DNA of 64,000 bases from Schistosoma mansoni (Eukaryota; Platyhelminthes; Trematoda; Strigeidida; Schistosomatidae), in assembly GCF_000237925.1 (NCBI RefSeq), contig NC_031502.1, positions 45,520,215 through 45,584,214 on the forward strand, given 5' to 3'. The notes beneath the pieces were generated by a model. That model saw only the letters and a list, made by a program, of their open reading frames with translations, was not told where the DNA came from and made no database searches. Made by a program: the position numbers and the translations under genes. Every line of letters begins with the position of its first letter. Position 1 is the first letter of the stretch. Shown one piece after another: positions 1-15,000 of the stretch.

Positions 1-1
1 T

Positions 2-69
2 ACTGATGAGAAAATGAGACTGTTATATGCACAGTGGCTTGGGAACCTGGGAGCTGTTGATCCTTGCAA
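2..69 (+). CDS. ATR: ATR exon 1 of window (5' partial)
   Basis: Reads LLYAQWLGNLGAVDPC, resembling the human ATR stretch with WLG.LGAIDP. Donor GTATGT follows at 70. The exon ends two bases into a codon that exon 2 completes. It enters the window from the left, so its true start is not visible. Confidence 0.85.
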
Positions 70-3000
70 GTATGTTGTAAATTCATAGTTTTTCGTTTCA
101 GATATCCTTACTGAGTCACTAACTGTTGTATTTGTTTACTACAGATTATTTGTTGGAATCCCTTCTCAGTGTTTTTTCAGTTTTAATAAGGCCTTCTGCG
201 ACCAGTGAACTTGCAATTCATTTCAATATAAACGTTTTTATTTTTGTCAGTGTCAGTATTGATTATGCTTTTTATTCTTTCGAAGCACGAATTGAATTTT
301 TTATAGTCGCGACATCTGTATTTGTGTCTCTCTAATACAGAGAACTGGATCGATCATATCAACTTCGTTGACTACGAGAAAGCATTTGAAATTGTGGAGA
401 GGAGAACATTATGGAAACTTCTTCGACACCATGGTGGGGTTAGCTGAGAAGATCGTCAACATCATACAGAATTCAAACGACAGATTACACTGTAATGGGG
501 TTCATGGAGGAAAGCTGACAGACGAATTCCAAGTTAGGACCGGAGTCAGACAAGATTGCTTACTCTCCTCCTTCCTCTTTCTTCTGGTGGTTGACTTTTA
601 TTTTGAAGACCTCGACATCTGAGGGGAAGCATGGAATACAATGGACAGCTTGGATGCAGCTAGACTGTTTAGACTTCGCAGATGACTTGGCCCTTCTATT
701 CCATACACACGAACAAATACAGGTGAAGACAGCCAGTGTAGCAGAAGCCTCTTCATCAGTAGGCCTAAATGTACACAAGGAGAAAATTAGGATTCCAAAA
801 TACTACACGGAAAACACCAGCCTAATCACACTTGATGGAGAAGCTCTGGAAGATGTGGAAACGTTCACGTACCTGTGAAGTATCGTTGATGAACGTTGAG
901 GATCAGATGCAGACATCAATGCTGGGATTGCCAAAGCAACAGGCGCATTCCTACAATTGAATATTATATGGGGCTCGAAACAACTTTCAACCAACATCAA
1001 AGTCAGAATTTTCAATACGAACTTGAAGACAGTTTTACTGTACGGAGCTGAAATTTGGAGAACTACAACAATCTTCTTCAAAATACACAAGCATTTATAA
1101 ACAATTGTCTACGCAAGATACTCGATTTCCGTTGACCGGAAACCACCAGCAACAGCCTACTGTAGGAGAGAACAAACCAACCTCCACGTAAAGAGGAAAT
1201 TAGGAAAATTTTGTGAAGATGGATAGGACATGCATTGTGGAAATCATGAAACTGCATCACGAGGCAAGCAATTATTTGGAATCCTGATCGGACGCAGAAA
1301 GTAGGAGGGTCAAATGATACACTGCCTCAAGAATTGGAAGTAGACATCAAAACGATGAATATTTACTGGAAATAACTGGAAAGGGTTGTCCAGGATAGAG
1401 TCGGATGGAGTCGGTTCGTGGGCAGCCTATTCTCCTCCTCGAGGGGTAACAGGCGTAAGTAAGTAGTTAATATTTGTAATGATGAACGAAGCTTATTTGT
1501 TAAGTCGCAAACCTAACTAAGTATAGGCACCCGGAGTATAAGAGATTAGCGGCATTATATGAACAATGAAGGAGAGGGAAATTATCGAATAATTGAACGA
1601 TTTAACAACTGAAATTAAATAAACTTTTATAATATACTGTTGAATTCTTGTTTACAATAATTATATTTATGATATTATCATCCACAGTTTAACATTGTCT
1701 ATACGACCAGTAGTTGTCAATCTATGTAAACCTAATTCCGAAAATTTGCACCTTCACACACCAGTATATTAATTCACTCAACCATTTTAATGTGTAAACT
1801 GAATAGGGCAAACTATGTTATATCAGTTTTAATTATTACTTATATTACCAGTTTGACTTAGATCATCTACCGAATTTCCATTCAGTTTTTTATTATTGTT
1901 CAAATTACACCACTCACTTTGTTTTCGTTATTATATCAGGCTATATTTATCTAATGGAGAAGTAAAAACTGGTCAGAACGAAAAAGAATCCGTCATATTT
2001 GTAAATGATCGTCGTTTTCCATTTCATATTCTATGTGAATTAGCAAAAATATATTTACGTGCTGCTAGTCCCAGACAATTAGTAAGTACCAAATATATTG
2101 AATATATATATGGAAAATAATTTTTTCTCTAAAAGTTCTTGGGCTTTATCATGTATTGCAAACAAATTACCTAAAGGCTGAAAAATGTCCAATTATTTTT
2201 GAATAGTTTACACTTTAAATTAACCATAACTAGGCGAATATTACAAAATAGAATACAACGAACAGTTTCTTCTCAACGGTAAATACTCAATAATATTAAG
2301 AAACTAAAGTTGTAAAGTGCACAAATTTACTAATTTTTTAAATTTACAATAATTTGTGTTTAAATCATTAATGTATGAAACAATTGACCCATTGCCCATC
2401 AGGAACACAGGAGCACATGTTACTCAGTTAGTCACAAGTAAATTTTCTAATTTCCCTGGCAAATATTACAACTTTTATAGATGAGTAAAAAGCGTCTCTA
2501 TCTTTTCTTGTTCTACAATCATGTGTTGGATATATCTTATTTCTAGGATTCAGCAGCCCTAGCTGTTCAAGAGTTGTTAAAGTTATTCAAAGTACCAGAC
2601 GTTGGAAAATCAAATAATTCATCGTCTTTAACAGCACAAGATCCTGCAGACAGTTCACTCAGCTCATTTTTTTGGGGTTCCGAATTATGGAATTTGTTCC
2701 CTGAGCATTTACGTGACCTTTTTGCACCACTTCTTACTTCTAGGTAAGTAAGTTTTTTTATTATATTTAAACACATAAATATTGGTACAAGGAAGCACCA
2801 GATACATATGCGCCATAAAAATCTCATCCGATTTGCTTGAGGGCTGTGATACTGCCCAGGTGCCCGAACTGAAGCAGGTGGTTTTCTTAGGGGCCCACAC
2901 CCGGAGCCTTTGACCGAAAGGTCTGATCCACAAGGCAGTGGAGCATCGTGAGGAGATGCAGTCCCATGGTAGCCGTTGACCAGCAGCAGGTTCATTCGCC

Positions 3001-6000
3001 ATTCGTTCCATCAGGATACTGGAGCCCATGTGCACCATTGGTTTGGAATCAGGGTTTTCCAACTCCCCTAGGTGGACCCTCCGTGTCCACCAACCCGGTT
3101 AAAGCGCCGGACATTCGCTTTTCGTCCTCTCACTTTCGTAAGCAACACCCCCGCCACGAGAAGGCAGTGAGTAGGACTTCCCTGGTAGAGGCTATATATT
3201 CGCTGGCCATGTGAGAGCATTTAGAGAGGGAGAGTGGGCTCTCCCCACTCTCGGCCATACCAGGGCATTTGGAGGCAAGAAGAAGGTTTATTATGACTGT
3301 GTGTGTAAATATCCGGTGTCTGTCTAGTTACATTGATCCATTGAAAAATGTTTATAACGGAAAATTGACTTGTTCCTTAAACTAGATGGCATTAATTTTA
3401 AACCAGTGAAGTATGAGTTTTGAGTAATCTCTGCTCACTCTTGATTCCAGGATCTTTCTTGTAAATTAGTTGTGCCCTGATTCCCCATTTATTGTACTCG
3501 TTTTCTGCAAAAGTTTTATAATTTGACCTAATTAGTTTGCATAAATTAATCATATTACTATTAGATATCAAACTTATGGGTTAAATCAGTCAATCTTTTC
3601 ATTTACTTCCTTTGTCTTTCCAAATTGGTGTTTATCGTAATATCCTGCCATTCTCAGTCATTACCGTTCTCTGCTGTTGCGGTTATTAGTGTGTCTTGTA
3701 TGTCTAGTTCTGTGTATTATATCCATTTTTTAACAGTTGCTTTAGTTAATTTACAGTTTTTAAAACCTTTTCAATTACTTAAATAGTGAGTCAAGAATCC
3801 GTAGAAAAACTGCACAATCAATAGACTGTATCTAAGTCGTTATTTACGTGGAGACAAATATTAGATCCGTTAGACGTCAGTATACTTCGAATTTCGCATA
3901 TTTTAAATTGATTGTTATAGTTTTTGCATTCATGCTCTATTTTGAAATATGATAATCACCGTTGGTAAACTGAATTCAAACATGTATGAGGAATCCAGAA
4001 TATAATTTCATCTAATTACTATCAGGCATTGAAAGTTCATCTCATAAGGGCGATTCATAGATAATTCATTTTTATTTCTTTGTATCAAGAACTAACGATC
4101 ACCACTCATTCATATACTAAATTTTTAGATTTCGTTTACTGATTTTGTCTATTTATCATCCTTTTTTCCAGAAACTATGCTTATTTTCTGTTTCTTCTTT
4201 TTTATTTATACATGTGCAGTAATTTTTGTGCTGTGCTTATAGCATTTATTTAGCCTTAAATTCATTGATGAGCCTAAATCCATTACAAACTTCAATATTA
4301 ACAATTTTTGCTGCATTAAATCTTTACTGGTGATTTTTTACCACTACTATTTACGAGTATGTTATCATATTCGCTTTGAAAGCTATTTCCTCCTTTTTTA
4401 TTTACATATTTCTAGAAAACTTTTTGCTGATTTAAATTACGTGTACTTTGAATTATTATTATTTTCAGATATGTTGTTGAATCATTTATCAATTGGTCAG
4501 CTATACGTATACCAATAATTACAAATGAAGTTGATTTAAATTACGAATCATGGATACGTCTATGGTCTGGTTCTTTAAGTAGTCACGTAAGCTTTAGTTT
4601 AGCTTTTATGCCCTTTATTCTTTTCATATTCCCTCTGTAATGTTATTCATCATTATGATGATTTCTTGTCATGAATCTTTTGTAAATTCATTTGTCGTTT
4701 AAAGCACAAAATTATCTGTTTGTATTTTTTTTGTCTTATTTGTTCACTTGTTTCTAGATCAAATCTCCTGTCGTTTTTAATATTTTTCAATTCTGTGAAC
4801 CTGTTGTAAAAGCTGATGCAACATTTGCTAGATTAATGCTAGAACATTCTGCCTTACAAGTGCTATTAGATGATTCGGAAAATGGAATATCTGCAGTAAG
4901 TGATTAAGTACGTGTTTGACATGCTTGTAGATTCTCATCACTCCTCCTCACTGCATCCTAGCGGTGGTGGTGTTGGTTTACAAAATTGAGAGGACACTAA
5001 ATGTCTGGCGCTTAAACTAGGGTGGTCGGTACAGAGGGCCCACCTAGGGGAGTTGAAAAACCCTAGTTTAAAACCAGTTGTTCACATGGGCTCCAGTATC
5101 CTGGAAGAATAAAGGGCGTATGAACCTGTTATTAGTCATCGGCTAACATGGGACTGCATTTCCTAACGTTCTCCACTGCAGTATAGATTAGACCTCAAGG
5201 TCACAGACTTGGGAGTGACTTCTTAAGAAAAACATCTTTTTCGGTTCGGGCGACTGGATAGTATTTCAGCCCAAACACAAATCCAGTTATTTGTGTGACA
5301 CATAGATATTTTGGTGCACTTTTGTACCAATGCTTGTGTACTTAATGATAAGTCTTGTTAATTGAACGCTATACTCGGATCCTAATCTGGTCTCGTAACC
5401 CCAAGCGACTTGAACACGAGAGAAAAAGCGCAAAATATGCGATAAGCACTCGACTTCAAAGGTTCATTTATGTACAGAAAGTATAGAGTTTTTATATTAT
5501 TTTAGAAGTCCTTGGGTTTTCCTGAAAATTCTGGAATACTACTAAACATTGTAGCAGTGTAGTAATCAGCCAATCAGAACCTCTACATGTGACTTTTCAC
5601 TTTCGTGATACTTCTGGCAAAACTTCTAGTGAACGCTGATTGGATAAAATGTTTCTTAGTTTTTCCTGAGCCTTTCTTGTCTTTTGTTAGAAATCTTATG
5701 GACTACCCCGACACTTGAATAAATAAATAAAAATCACTAATATTGTTTCCACATGCGTGCTGAAACAAGGCCTAAACATCATAAAATCATCTTAATTTTT
5801 CTGTGATAAGAACCCTAAAGCAGTAGTAGTCTATTAAAGTAGTAGTATTAGTAGTCTATTGAAGCTAAAGTACTTCACCATATTCTATTCGTTTGAAACT
5901 GTCAGAGAAGTTTTCTTTTCTACTGTATAAATAATTTATGAAATCGTATATCCAATATGTCATTAATGTGTTCTTTGAAGTGAAACATTCTTCGTTAGTT

Positions 6001-9000
6001 GCTGAGAGGCTTTTTCTGTTGCTTTTCGTTATCACCCCCATTTGCTATTCCAGTTATAGTCTAGCATCTTAAGCCTTAAGCAAAAATACATTCTGGTCGG
6101 CACAGTGGATCTTGCGTTAATGCAAGCTATACTATCATTGATCACCTATCCACAATTTCTTTTGTATACCCAGCATTAAGACCAAAGAGAAATATTCAGT
6201 TAAACTTCTATTTTTATTGCTATTTATTTCCATTACACTTGGGTTTATAAACAGACATACTGGACCGCATTACACCACAAAACAAAACAAATTATAGTTA
6301 TACACTAACAAGCCAAAGTTGCTATAAACCGGACTAGCCGTAAATAATTGATTCCTTTATGCACTTATGGTGTAGCAAAAGAGTGAACTGTGTTAGTGTT
6401 AGAAATAAGATTCTACGTAAGTGAGGAGAAGAGTTAATCGGTTGAAGTCCTTAACTCTGATCTGCTTAAGTGTTCGAAACGTACTTTGCATATATGACAG
6501 TCATTATTTACTTCATTTCTCTTATACACATTTCTACTGGATTCTTCATTAAATTTCTGTATGTTTGATATTAAAACTAATGCAATTAAATACGCTTGTA
6601 ACCGAAAGCATACAATTATGTTCTGAAATTTCTAATATATATTCATCTGTAGTACGAAATTGGATTGCCTCGTAGTTTAAACTAGTAGGTGGTTAAAAAA
6701 CACACCATACTTTGATTCATAATAGTTAAAATTTTTAGACTATAGTCGTTAAGGAAAATCTGAGCACTCATTTCACTCGACTATGAGTATCTTACCTCCT
6801 ATTCTCGATGCAATGCGTTCCATGGTCTGGCTATAAGTATGCAGGTGGATAAATTTTTCTCTGATTTTTTTTGTGATTTTTAAAAAGAATAAATACATTT
6901 TATATTGAAAGATCTCATTGTGCTCTTTTATCTTCCAGCTTAAATCTGAAATTTTAGCTGTATTCACTGAAGTAACTGAATCGAGTCATGAGAATGGAAG
7001 TCATATTGAATTTGACTATCTTTTAAAAAATATCAATCTTCAGGAAGTACGCTATTGAAGTTTTAATTTATTTTTAATATTCCACAATAAATCATTCATT
7101 TAATTACTTACAACTCTTGGAGCGACTACATATTGTGCATTATTACTAAGGTCAATACTCAGCTAGTGGTCATACGTAAAACAGAAATTCACTAGAATGA
7201 ATTACTTCGTGTTTAGTTAATCCATTTTATAAATTACTGTTTTGCCTGATGAATTTAGTTTTGTTAAATAATTCCCATATTATTTGATATGGTTCCTTCA
7301 TCCTGGGAACGTTTAGTGATATTATGTATCAGTATTTTGAATTAAAAATGTAAAAATAAGACAGCTAGTAATCAGTGTAATACTTAGTTCGAGTATTTAA
7401 AATTACCGTCCACTCGTATTTTTACCCAATCGAAGTGTCTGTATATATTTACTAAAAATGGCTCCCTTACAGATGAGATGCTCATAGTTTTCTGTCTCAA
7501 ACTATCCTAGCCATATAAAACATTCAATTTCCTTTATCTCTGTTTATTCAGTCTTGAATTCTATTCATTTTTGTTTAATGATAACTAAGGATCATCCTCC
7601 AAGTTATCGACCTTGGCAACCGTGGTTCCCATTGTCTGTTCAAACAATTTTCAGTTTATTGGATTATTTAAAGCATTGGTTAAGGATTCAACAGGAATAT
7701 CAAGCAACGAAGTCGACTGTAAAATCTGCCACTGCTGTTCAGAATGTCCCTAAGGATGTAAATGTTCTCCAACATGCTGTAGCACCGTCCGAGGGTGAGC
7801 ATAATATTGTGCTTAATTTTAAATGTTGCATAGTTTGAACATATTACTACTTTTTCCTGTATCGCTTTTCACATTTTAGGTATCGAACGTGTTTCATCAT
7901 TTCTTTCAAACATTCCCAATTTACTACAAGCCAAAGCCAGTGTACGATGTGGCAGCTTTGCTAGGGCATTATTACATTGGGAGTTAGCATATGGTGAGGA
8001 TACAGTAGCCCAACAATCAGCGTTTGTCACTGGCACTGCTATTTGTAGATCTAATACTGATCATACTCTTGGATTTACGAAAACAGTTCCAGATCAAGTT
8101 GGAATAAATTCTATTTCATCCTCTGATATACAATCTACTCTGCACTTTTCTAATGGACTTGGTAAGACAGGTTTCACAATACTTGTTGGCTTACTGGATA
8201 CATATGCATCTCTACACGATTCAGATGGTAAGAGATTATTTCAACTCTATTTTTTGATGATATTATGCCAGTATTAAGTTTTAATAAACTGACCTACCAG
8301 TCATTTTGTCTTGAATATTGTGTTAGCTCGCATGTAATTAGTCAATGTGACACTAAGTATAGCTGTGTTGTCAACATATGTTTGTTATTGAGATCCTAGA
8401 AATCAATCCTAGTTCTCAGAAAGACTAAGTTTATTATAGTTTTCTTATGAGTTAAACGATGCTTATATATTTCTGGCTCGTTTCTTAGTATCCTTATGCA
8501 CTAAGCATTATATGCGTTCTAATTATAACTAGTTTCCCGATTTTTAGTGAAGAGATCCGATATGAAGCGCTTACAATTTTGTATTATTTCTCTTCCTCTT
8601 TGTTGATTCGTCAATCCATGTATCCGTGACATCGTTCTCTGGCTTCGCTGATAACACTTATATTCAAGTGACTTCATAGTTATAGAGTAATTGCCCATTC
8701 AGATTTGCTTTAACTGATACTATTATCCTACTCTAATCATACATTTTACTTGCCATCCACTATTTTCTTTCTTTAGTCGGTTGACTATTTAATTGTTCGT
8801 CCTTAGAAGTCATCTGTTTATTCATTTTGTTGTAAATCTACGACTACTTTTTATATTGTGTGTTTGTCTTAGCTCAGTTGTATTTGTGAACATTGGGCAA
8901 CTGCTAATCGTTTTCACTTTACTGTAAGGATATGTATTCAAGACAGAATTGATGTCGATTTTTAATAATAATTCAGTCACCTTTTGTATTTATTGTGTCA

Positions 9001-12000
9001 ATCGTATTTCCTGTTACTTCTGGAACTTAACAAACTATATTTCTTGATAATATTTTATTTATTCGCTAAATGATGCAACATCCATACTTGAAAATTTTCA
9101 AAGACTGCAATTACTTTAAAATAACACCCTTCTATTTATAAACGGTCGTGTTTTAATATTTGAAATCTTTTGATAATCTCTGATGACTCTATTAAATTGT
9201 ACAACACCACTCCATCTGGATAAACTTTTATATCCGATTGTCTTTGATAATTTTGTAACACTCTTCTATTTTACTATGAACTCAATGTAAAAAATGACCT
9301 GTCAATACGATTGTACAGCTTAAGAAAATATTATCATCGAGAAGAAAATTTCTTTCGCTGAAACTTTATTCTTTTTAGAGAATCAGTAGGTTTTTTTATT
9401 GTTCGAATTCCACTTATTTACCACCTTCAATGGATTAGTTTTGAACATCAACATTTCACATATCTAACTCAGTGTGTTTTTGTAGTTAATTAATAGCTAT
9501 ATGTATTTGTTTAGCTATAAGTTTCTTTTATTTCATTCAACTATGCGTCTTTAACATTCTGTTCGTGTTTTATTAAATTTCAGGTTTAGCAGGTGTCTTA
9601 TCAGCTACTCAGTTATCGTTTACCGCTTTTAGGCAGGAATTTTATAAGGAAAAGCAACATGAATCAAAATTGTGTAATAAAAATATGAAATTGTTAAGCG
9701 ATACAGCACAACGCTTTTCATTACTTCGTGCTCTAGAACTAGAAAATGAAGGACAGCTAGATATGGCTGCTGCTGCCTACGAACATAGCTTGGCTACTTC
9801 TGAATCTAGTCACCGTTCTTCACAATGTCAACAGCCTTCGAAAGAAATTCGAGATAACCAGCATTTACTGATGTACAGTGGTCTGTTTCGTTGTGAACTT
9901 CCTGATCCAGCTCGATTACATGGTCTAGTTGAACGAGCAGGTGCTCTTGTGAGAAAATCAAAATCCCATTCGAATACTTTTGGGAATTCAAGTGTTTGGG
10001 TAGATTGCCTGAACGCTCATCGAGCGGAAGCAGCTTGGCGTTTAGGCGACTGGGAAACTCTACAGGAAACTACTAATATGGCATGTTTTCTGAATAACTT
10101 TTTAATATTTTCATTGATTGTCTGACCAAATAAGGTTAACTTTGCGCATAATTCTTAAGCATGGAAATCATATTAAATTTTATGTACATTAAGAAATATG
10201 TTTCCTGCAAATATTTAGTATTTTAGTTCTTCATACAGATATTTGTTTTTAGAACGTTTTCAAACAAGACCATACACGTATTCTTTAAATGTGAATAGTT
10301 TCTGTGATAATAATTCTCTCGTTTGTATTAAAGCAAAATGGTTAAAGAATTATATATATGTTGTGTACCACCTAATAAAATTAGGTACTTCAATTTTTAT
10401 TATTTCGTAAATGATCCCAACTGAACTTTTTTAGTCTTTTGATCTATTTTTCTCCGAATCTTTTCTAGATATTTCAAGCATAATCTTGAAATTAGTGTTT
10501 TATATAACTTTGATTTCTGTGAAAGATTATTGTGCTCATTAAATCAATCTTTCTCACCTTCGTATGAAGTGTTCTTTGACTAATACTGTATCTTAATAAC
10601 GTGTAACCATTTGACCCTATGAAGTTGATTGCCATAGATTGTTATTTTTGGTGATTTTTTCCCGCTTTCTGTGTAGTATTTTTGTTGTGCAGATGCATAT
10701 AATGAAACCCCCTGATACATAATTCTAGTCATATATATCTTTAGTTTACCAAGGATTTAGTCTGATTTCCGTCTCATCAGGACTTAGTTTATCTTAATAG
10801 TGATAAATATTTGTTTTGTACATGTCATTTTGTCCAAATTATTACATTCTTTATATTTTTATAGAACCTCCTTGAATGTTCTTGGTCGGTTGGACTAGGG
10901 CGATTATTTTTAGCAATGAAAGATAAGGTTAGTTTTAATATTTTTTGTGTAACTTGGACAATATTTAATACAATTTACCATTTATGAACTGAATAAATTA
11001 ATTGTGCCAACACGATAAAGTTTACTGCTGTTAAACACATTTTATTTTTCATTTGAATATCATTTGGATATATCTTGGGTAATTTAAACAATATGATTTT
11101 GCTTACAGCGATTCTCTTACGATTAATTTTTATTACGGCTAATTTACCTTAAATGTTAGTCGCCTAAATACCGCTTGATGAATCATATATATATAACAAT
11201 GGTTATTTAGGTCCTTTTGTGTAAATATGATTTCCACTTTTGCGACAACGAAGTATTAAACTATTCTCTTGGTTAATTATCTTTTAAATGATTGAAGTAT
11301 TTGCGGAAAAATTTTGTCGCTGAATTATTTATTTGGTTTTGTTTAATCATAATTTGTATGTGTACTGAACTAGATCATTTGTTTGATTGTTACTTTCTCA
11401 AAGCGAACATCTGATTGGTCAAAAATCTTGGCTCGTTTAAGAATAGATCAAGTGACTGAACTGGGCGCTGCTGCACTTGAAGGTCCCGGTGGTTATATAC
11501 GTGCTTATGATACAATAGTTCGTCTAAGCTCGTTATCTGACATTGAATTGATCAGTTCTTTAGGTGATGTTATCATGAATGAAATTCGAAATCCAACAAA
11601 TTCTCGATCATCAGAAAGTAACCTTTCAGTGAGTTTATTATTTCTTATTTATATGTCTTGCAATTTTTCTAGTAATTATTTTTATATCAAGTTTACCAAC
11701 ATCTATTTTTCTTGATACTTTTTCTCTTTCCGGTCTTGTTTAATGTAAATATTCAGTACTTTTTTCAATCTGATTCATGTCACATCAGCAGTAAGTAAGA
11801 ATAATCAGTCACATATTTCATAGATAAAATGATGTTGACCATTCACCTATGGTAAATTCATTTCAGTGTATCATGAATATTTATTATTATGATAATAAAT
11901 ATATTTTTGTTACATCCCAATGAGTAGTAACATTGTATTTTTGACGTTTCGTGACTTCTCAATGTAGGCCACTTCTTCAAAGGAAACAATGGCATTGTTT

Positions 12001-15000
12001 CCTTTATACTATTTAAACGTGTGTTGATTTAATGTTTGATATTTATTTACTCTGGAAAAATGGCTGACATTAAGTCACAAAACGTCAGAAATACAATTTT
12101 CTTACTCATTGGGATATAAAAAATATATATATTTATTATTAACTCTACCCGGTGCTCAATTTATTTCAAACTATCAAGTCCAACCTTGGTTTGGATACCT
12201 ATTTGTTGGTGATGAATTAATTATAACTTGCGTTCTGAATAATATCTTATGAAATTTATCTTCGGGTCAAAATAATAATAATAATATATATTCTGAAAAT
12301 AATATTTACAGAATTCACACCAGTTTACAGGCATGATCAGATTGTTATAAAAATCAACATTTAATGTAGAGAGCAAACATGAAATGTAAGAAAGTTTTAT
12401 GTTTGCTGGTTTTGTAATTGATAAATAGTTTATATATGGCAGGCCAATGCAACACCAGGGAACTTGTCATTTTTTCTTAAGTGGATAGCCTGATGATTGA
12501 TCAACATTGTTCTGTAAGGTTATTTCCAGTGCCAGAGCGAGTTATTGATAATTATCTACAACTAGAGAAAGTAAGATTAAAGCAAAGAGCACGGAACAAC
12601 AAAACAATGATAGCAAGTAAAAGGTTAAACACTTAAAGTTCCGATAATTTCACTTGTGAAGTAAGATACACTTGCAGGCGCTAGAACATTTAATGCATTT
12701 TCAGAGGAGCAAAAGGCATTAATTGAGCGAACAAACAATGGGAGAGAGTTTAACATACGGATAGTTTGAGGTAAATTATTCCAGAGCCTAGAAAACTTAC
12801 AGGCAAAGTAATTCATATAGAGAGAAGATCTAGAATATGTTTGTTTGGCTAATGACAAGGAGTTACGAATGTCGTAATGTGAGGCTTTAGCGTATTGAAT
12901 CGCCTGGCTGGATGTGAAGGAGAGTTTGTTAAGTATTTTGAAAAAGAAGATAAGGTTAAGTTTGAGTCTCCTCTTCTATAAAGGGTCAAGCCCTAGTTTA
13001 CTACACCTCGAATTATATGTCAAGACACTATCAGTTCCAAGAGCACGAAGTGTAAATCGTCTCTGTACTGATTCCAGTCTTAATTTATCCTTTATGCGCG
13101 TGCTACTAAGGAGAAACGCGCAGTATTCGAGGAGTGGCCGAACACAGACTTTGTACATTAGAATACGAGATTCGCTGTTATGAAGGTTTCGAGTTATGTA
13201 ACCTATAAGGCGTTGAGACTTGGACGTTTGTTTCATTATCTGTTCAGTAAACGACAAGTCGTCGGAGTACCTAAGTCCTAGATCTACTACTGAGTGTAAC
13301 CTAGATAACATTTCACCATTTATGGTTAGATCGAGGTTGAGTGATGTATCACCGAAGCATAACCAACCACATTTAGCTGTATTAAGCTCCAGTTGCCATT
13401 TCGAGCACCACTGTGCTGCATTGTTAAGCTCCGAGCTGATACAATTTTGAATATTGCTCAGCTCATGTGGAGAAAATGAGTACACCACCTTAAGATCGTC
13501 TGCAAACAAAAGGGACTTACCCTCACTAAAACACTCACAAATATCATTAATGAAAACTAAAAAGAGCAAAGGACCTAAGACACTACCCTGAATTACCCCA
13601 CTTCTAACAGGGACGGTATTCGACAATGAAGAGTTCATTTTAACTATTTGATGTCGATTGCTGAGGAAGGAGTCAAACCAGGCTAGTAACGGGTTTTGGA
13701 CCCCATAAGATGCGAGTTTACCTATGAGAAGTTGGTGGTTGACCATGTCGAAGGCCTTAGAAATGTCCAGGTATAGCACTAATACTAGATATCCTTGGCT
13801 ACGAAGCGAATAGACTAAATTAAAGAAGTTAAAATGACATGTCATACAGGATCGATTTTTAAGAAATCCATGTTGCGAATCATCAATAAATTGTTCAGTC
13901 AATAAATAGTTGGATAGTTCGTCACTAATATTTTTTTCCATAATCCTAGAGATAACTGGAGTAATATTTATTGGCCGATAGTTGTTCATGTCAGTCTTAT
14001 CTCCGGATTTGTAACGTGGTATGATGTACGCGGTTTTCCAACGGTCAGGATAAGAGCCTGATTCCACAGAGAGAGTAAACAGCTTAAGGAGAAGTGGAAT
14101 ATGTGTACCACCATATTTGTAGAGAAATGATGAAATCCCGTCTGCTCCGTGACCTTTCGAAACCTTGAGGTTATTTATAACCTTACTAATTTTCAGACAT
14201 GTGAAGGAGATAGATTTAATTGAGTTACCAGTCATGCATATAACTCTAGAAGCAGAGCCATTTATGGATTCTTTGCCATTTGCAAAATTACCACTGAAAA
14301 GGTCTGCTATAGTTTTTGGGTCATATATAAAACTATTGTTATACAGGATGCATGGTATATCAACCTTTTGAGTTGATTTAGCACGTTTATTGTAAAGGTG
14401 GATTAGGTTTTGCACTTTTGAGTTAGTACTTAGTGCTAATAGCTCTTCATTGATGGCTTTTAATCTATGTTTCTCTTTAATTTGGTTAAAAATTATTGTT
14501 ATTTGTGTGACTGCCGTGAAGTCGTTAGATTTAAAATAACGTTTCTTTAGGCGTCTTAGTTTATTACGATATTTAGCTGGTATATATAATTCGTAATGTT
14601 TACTAATCCTGTAAGTCTTTAATTGGTGCACAGGAGTCTAGACAAGAGTTAACAATCAAATAGAATATGTTGATGGCATCTGTCAGACTATTACATGAGA
14701 AGAATTCATCCCAGTCTGAGAGTTTGATCAGTGAGCGCGAGAGGTCCCAGTCTGCATGCTTATAGTCTCTATAATTGCAGGGTTCTTTGAATTGGTCGGT
14801 TGTAGGAGGGATGGATGAGGAGAGCACAAGCTACTATCCTATGGTCACTGCTTTCAAACTCGTTGTATACTTGTACAGATAGGGGAATGATATCTCTACT
14901 AAATATTAGATCAAGTGTATTATCACCCCTTGTTGGGGTACGAACCCACTGTGACCAGCAGTACAGATTAAGGATTGATAAAAATTCATCATTGCTAGAC

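Noticed and set aside
2709-3062. Overlapping minus- and plus-strand ORFs at 2567-3214
   Set aside because: They lie across ATR exon 3 and the dispersed repeat, with no motif and no agreement between copies of the repeat.
6773-6967. Minus-strand ORF opposite ATR exon 6
   Set aside because: Shadow of the conserved plus-strand exon, with AT-rich lysine/phenylalanine bias.
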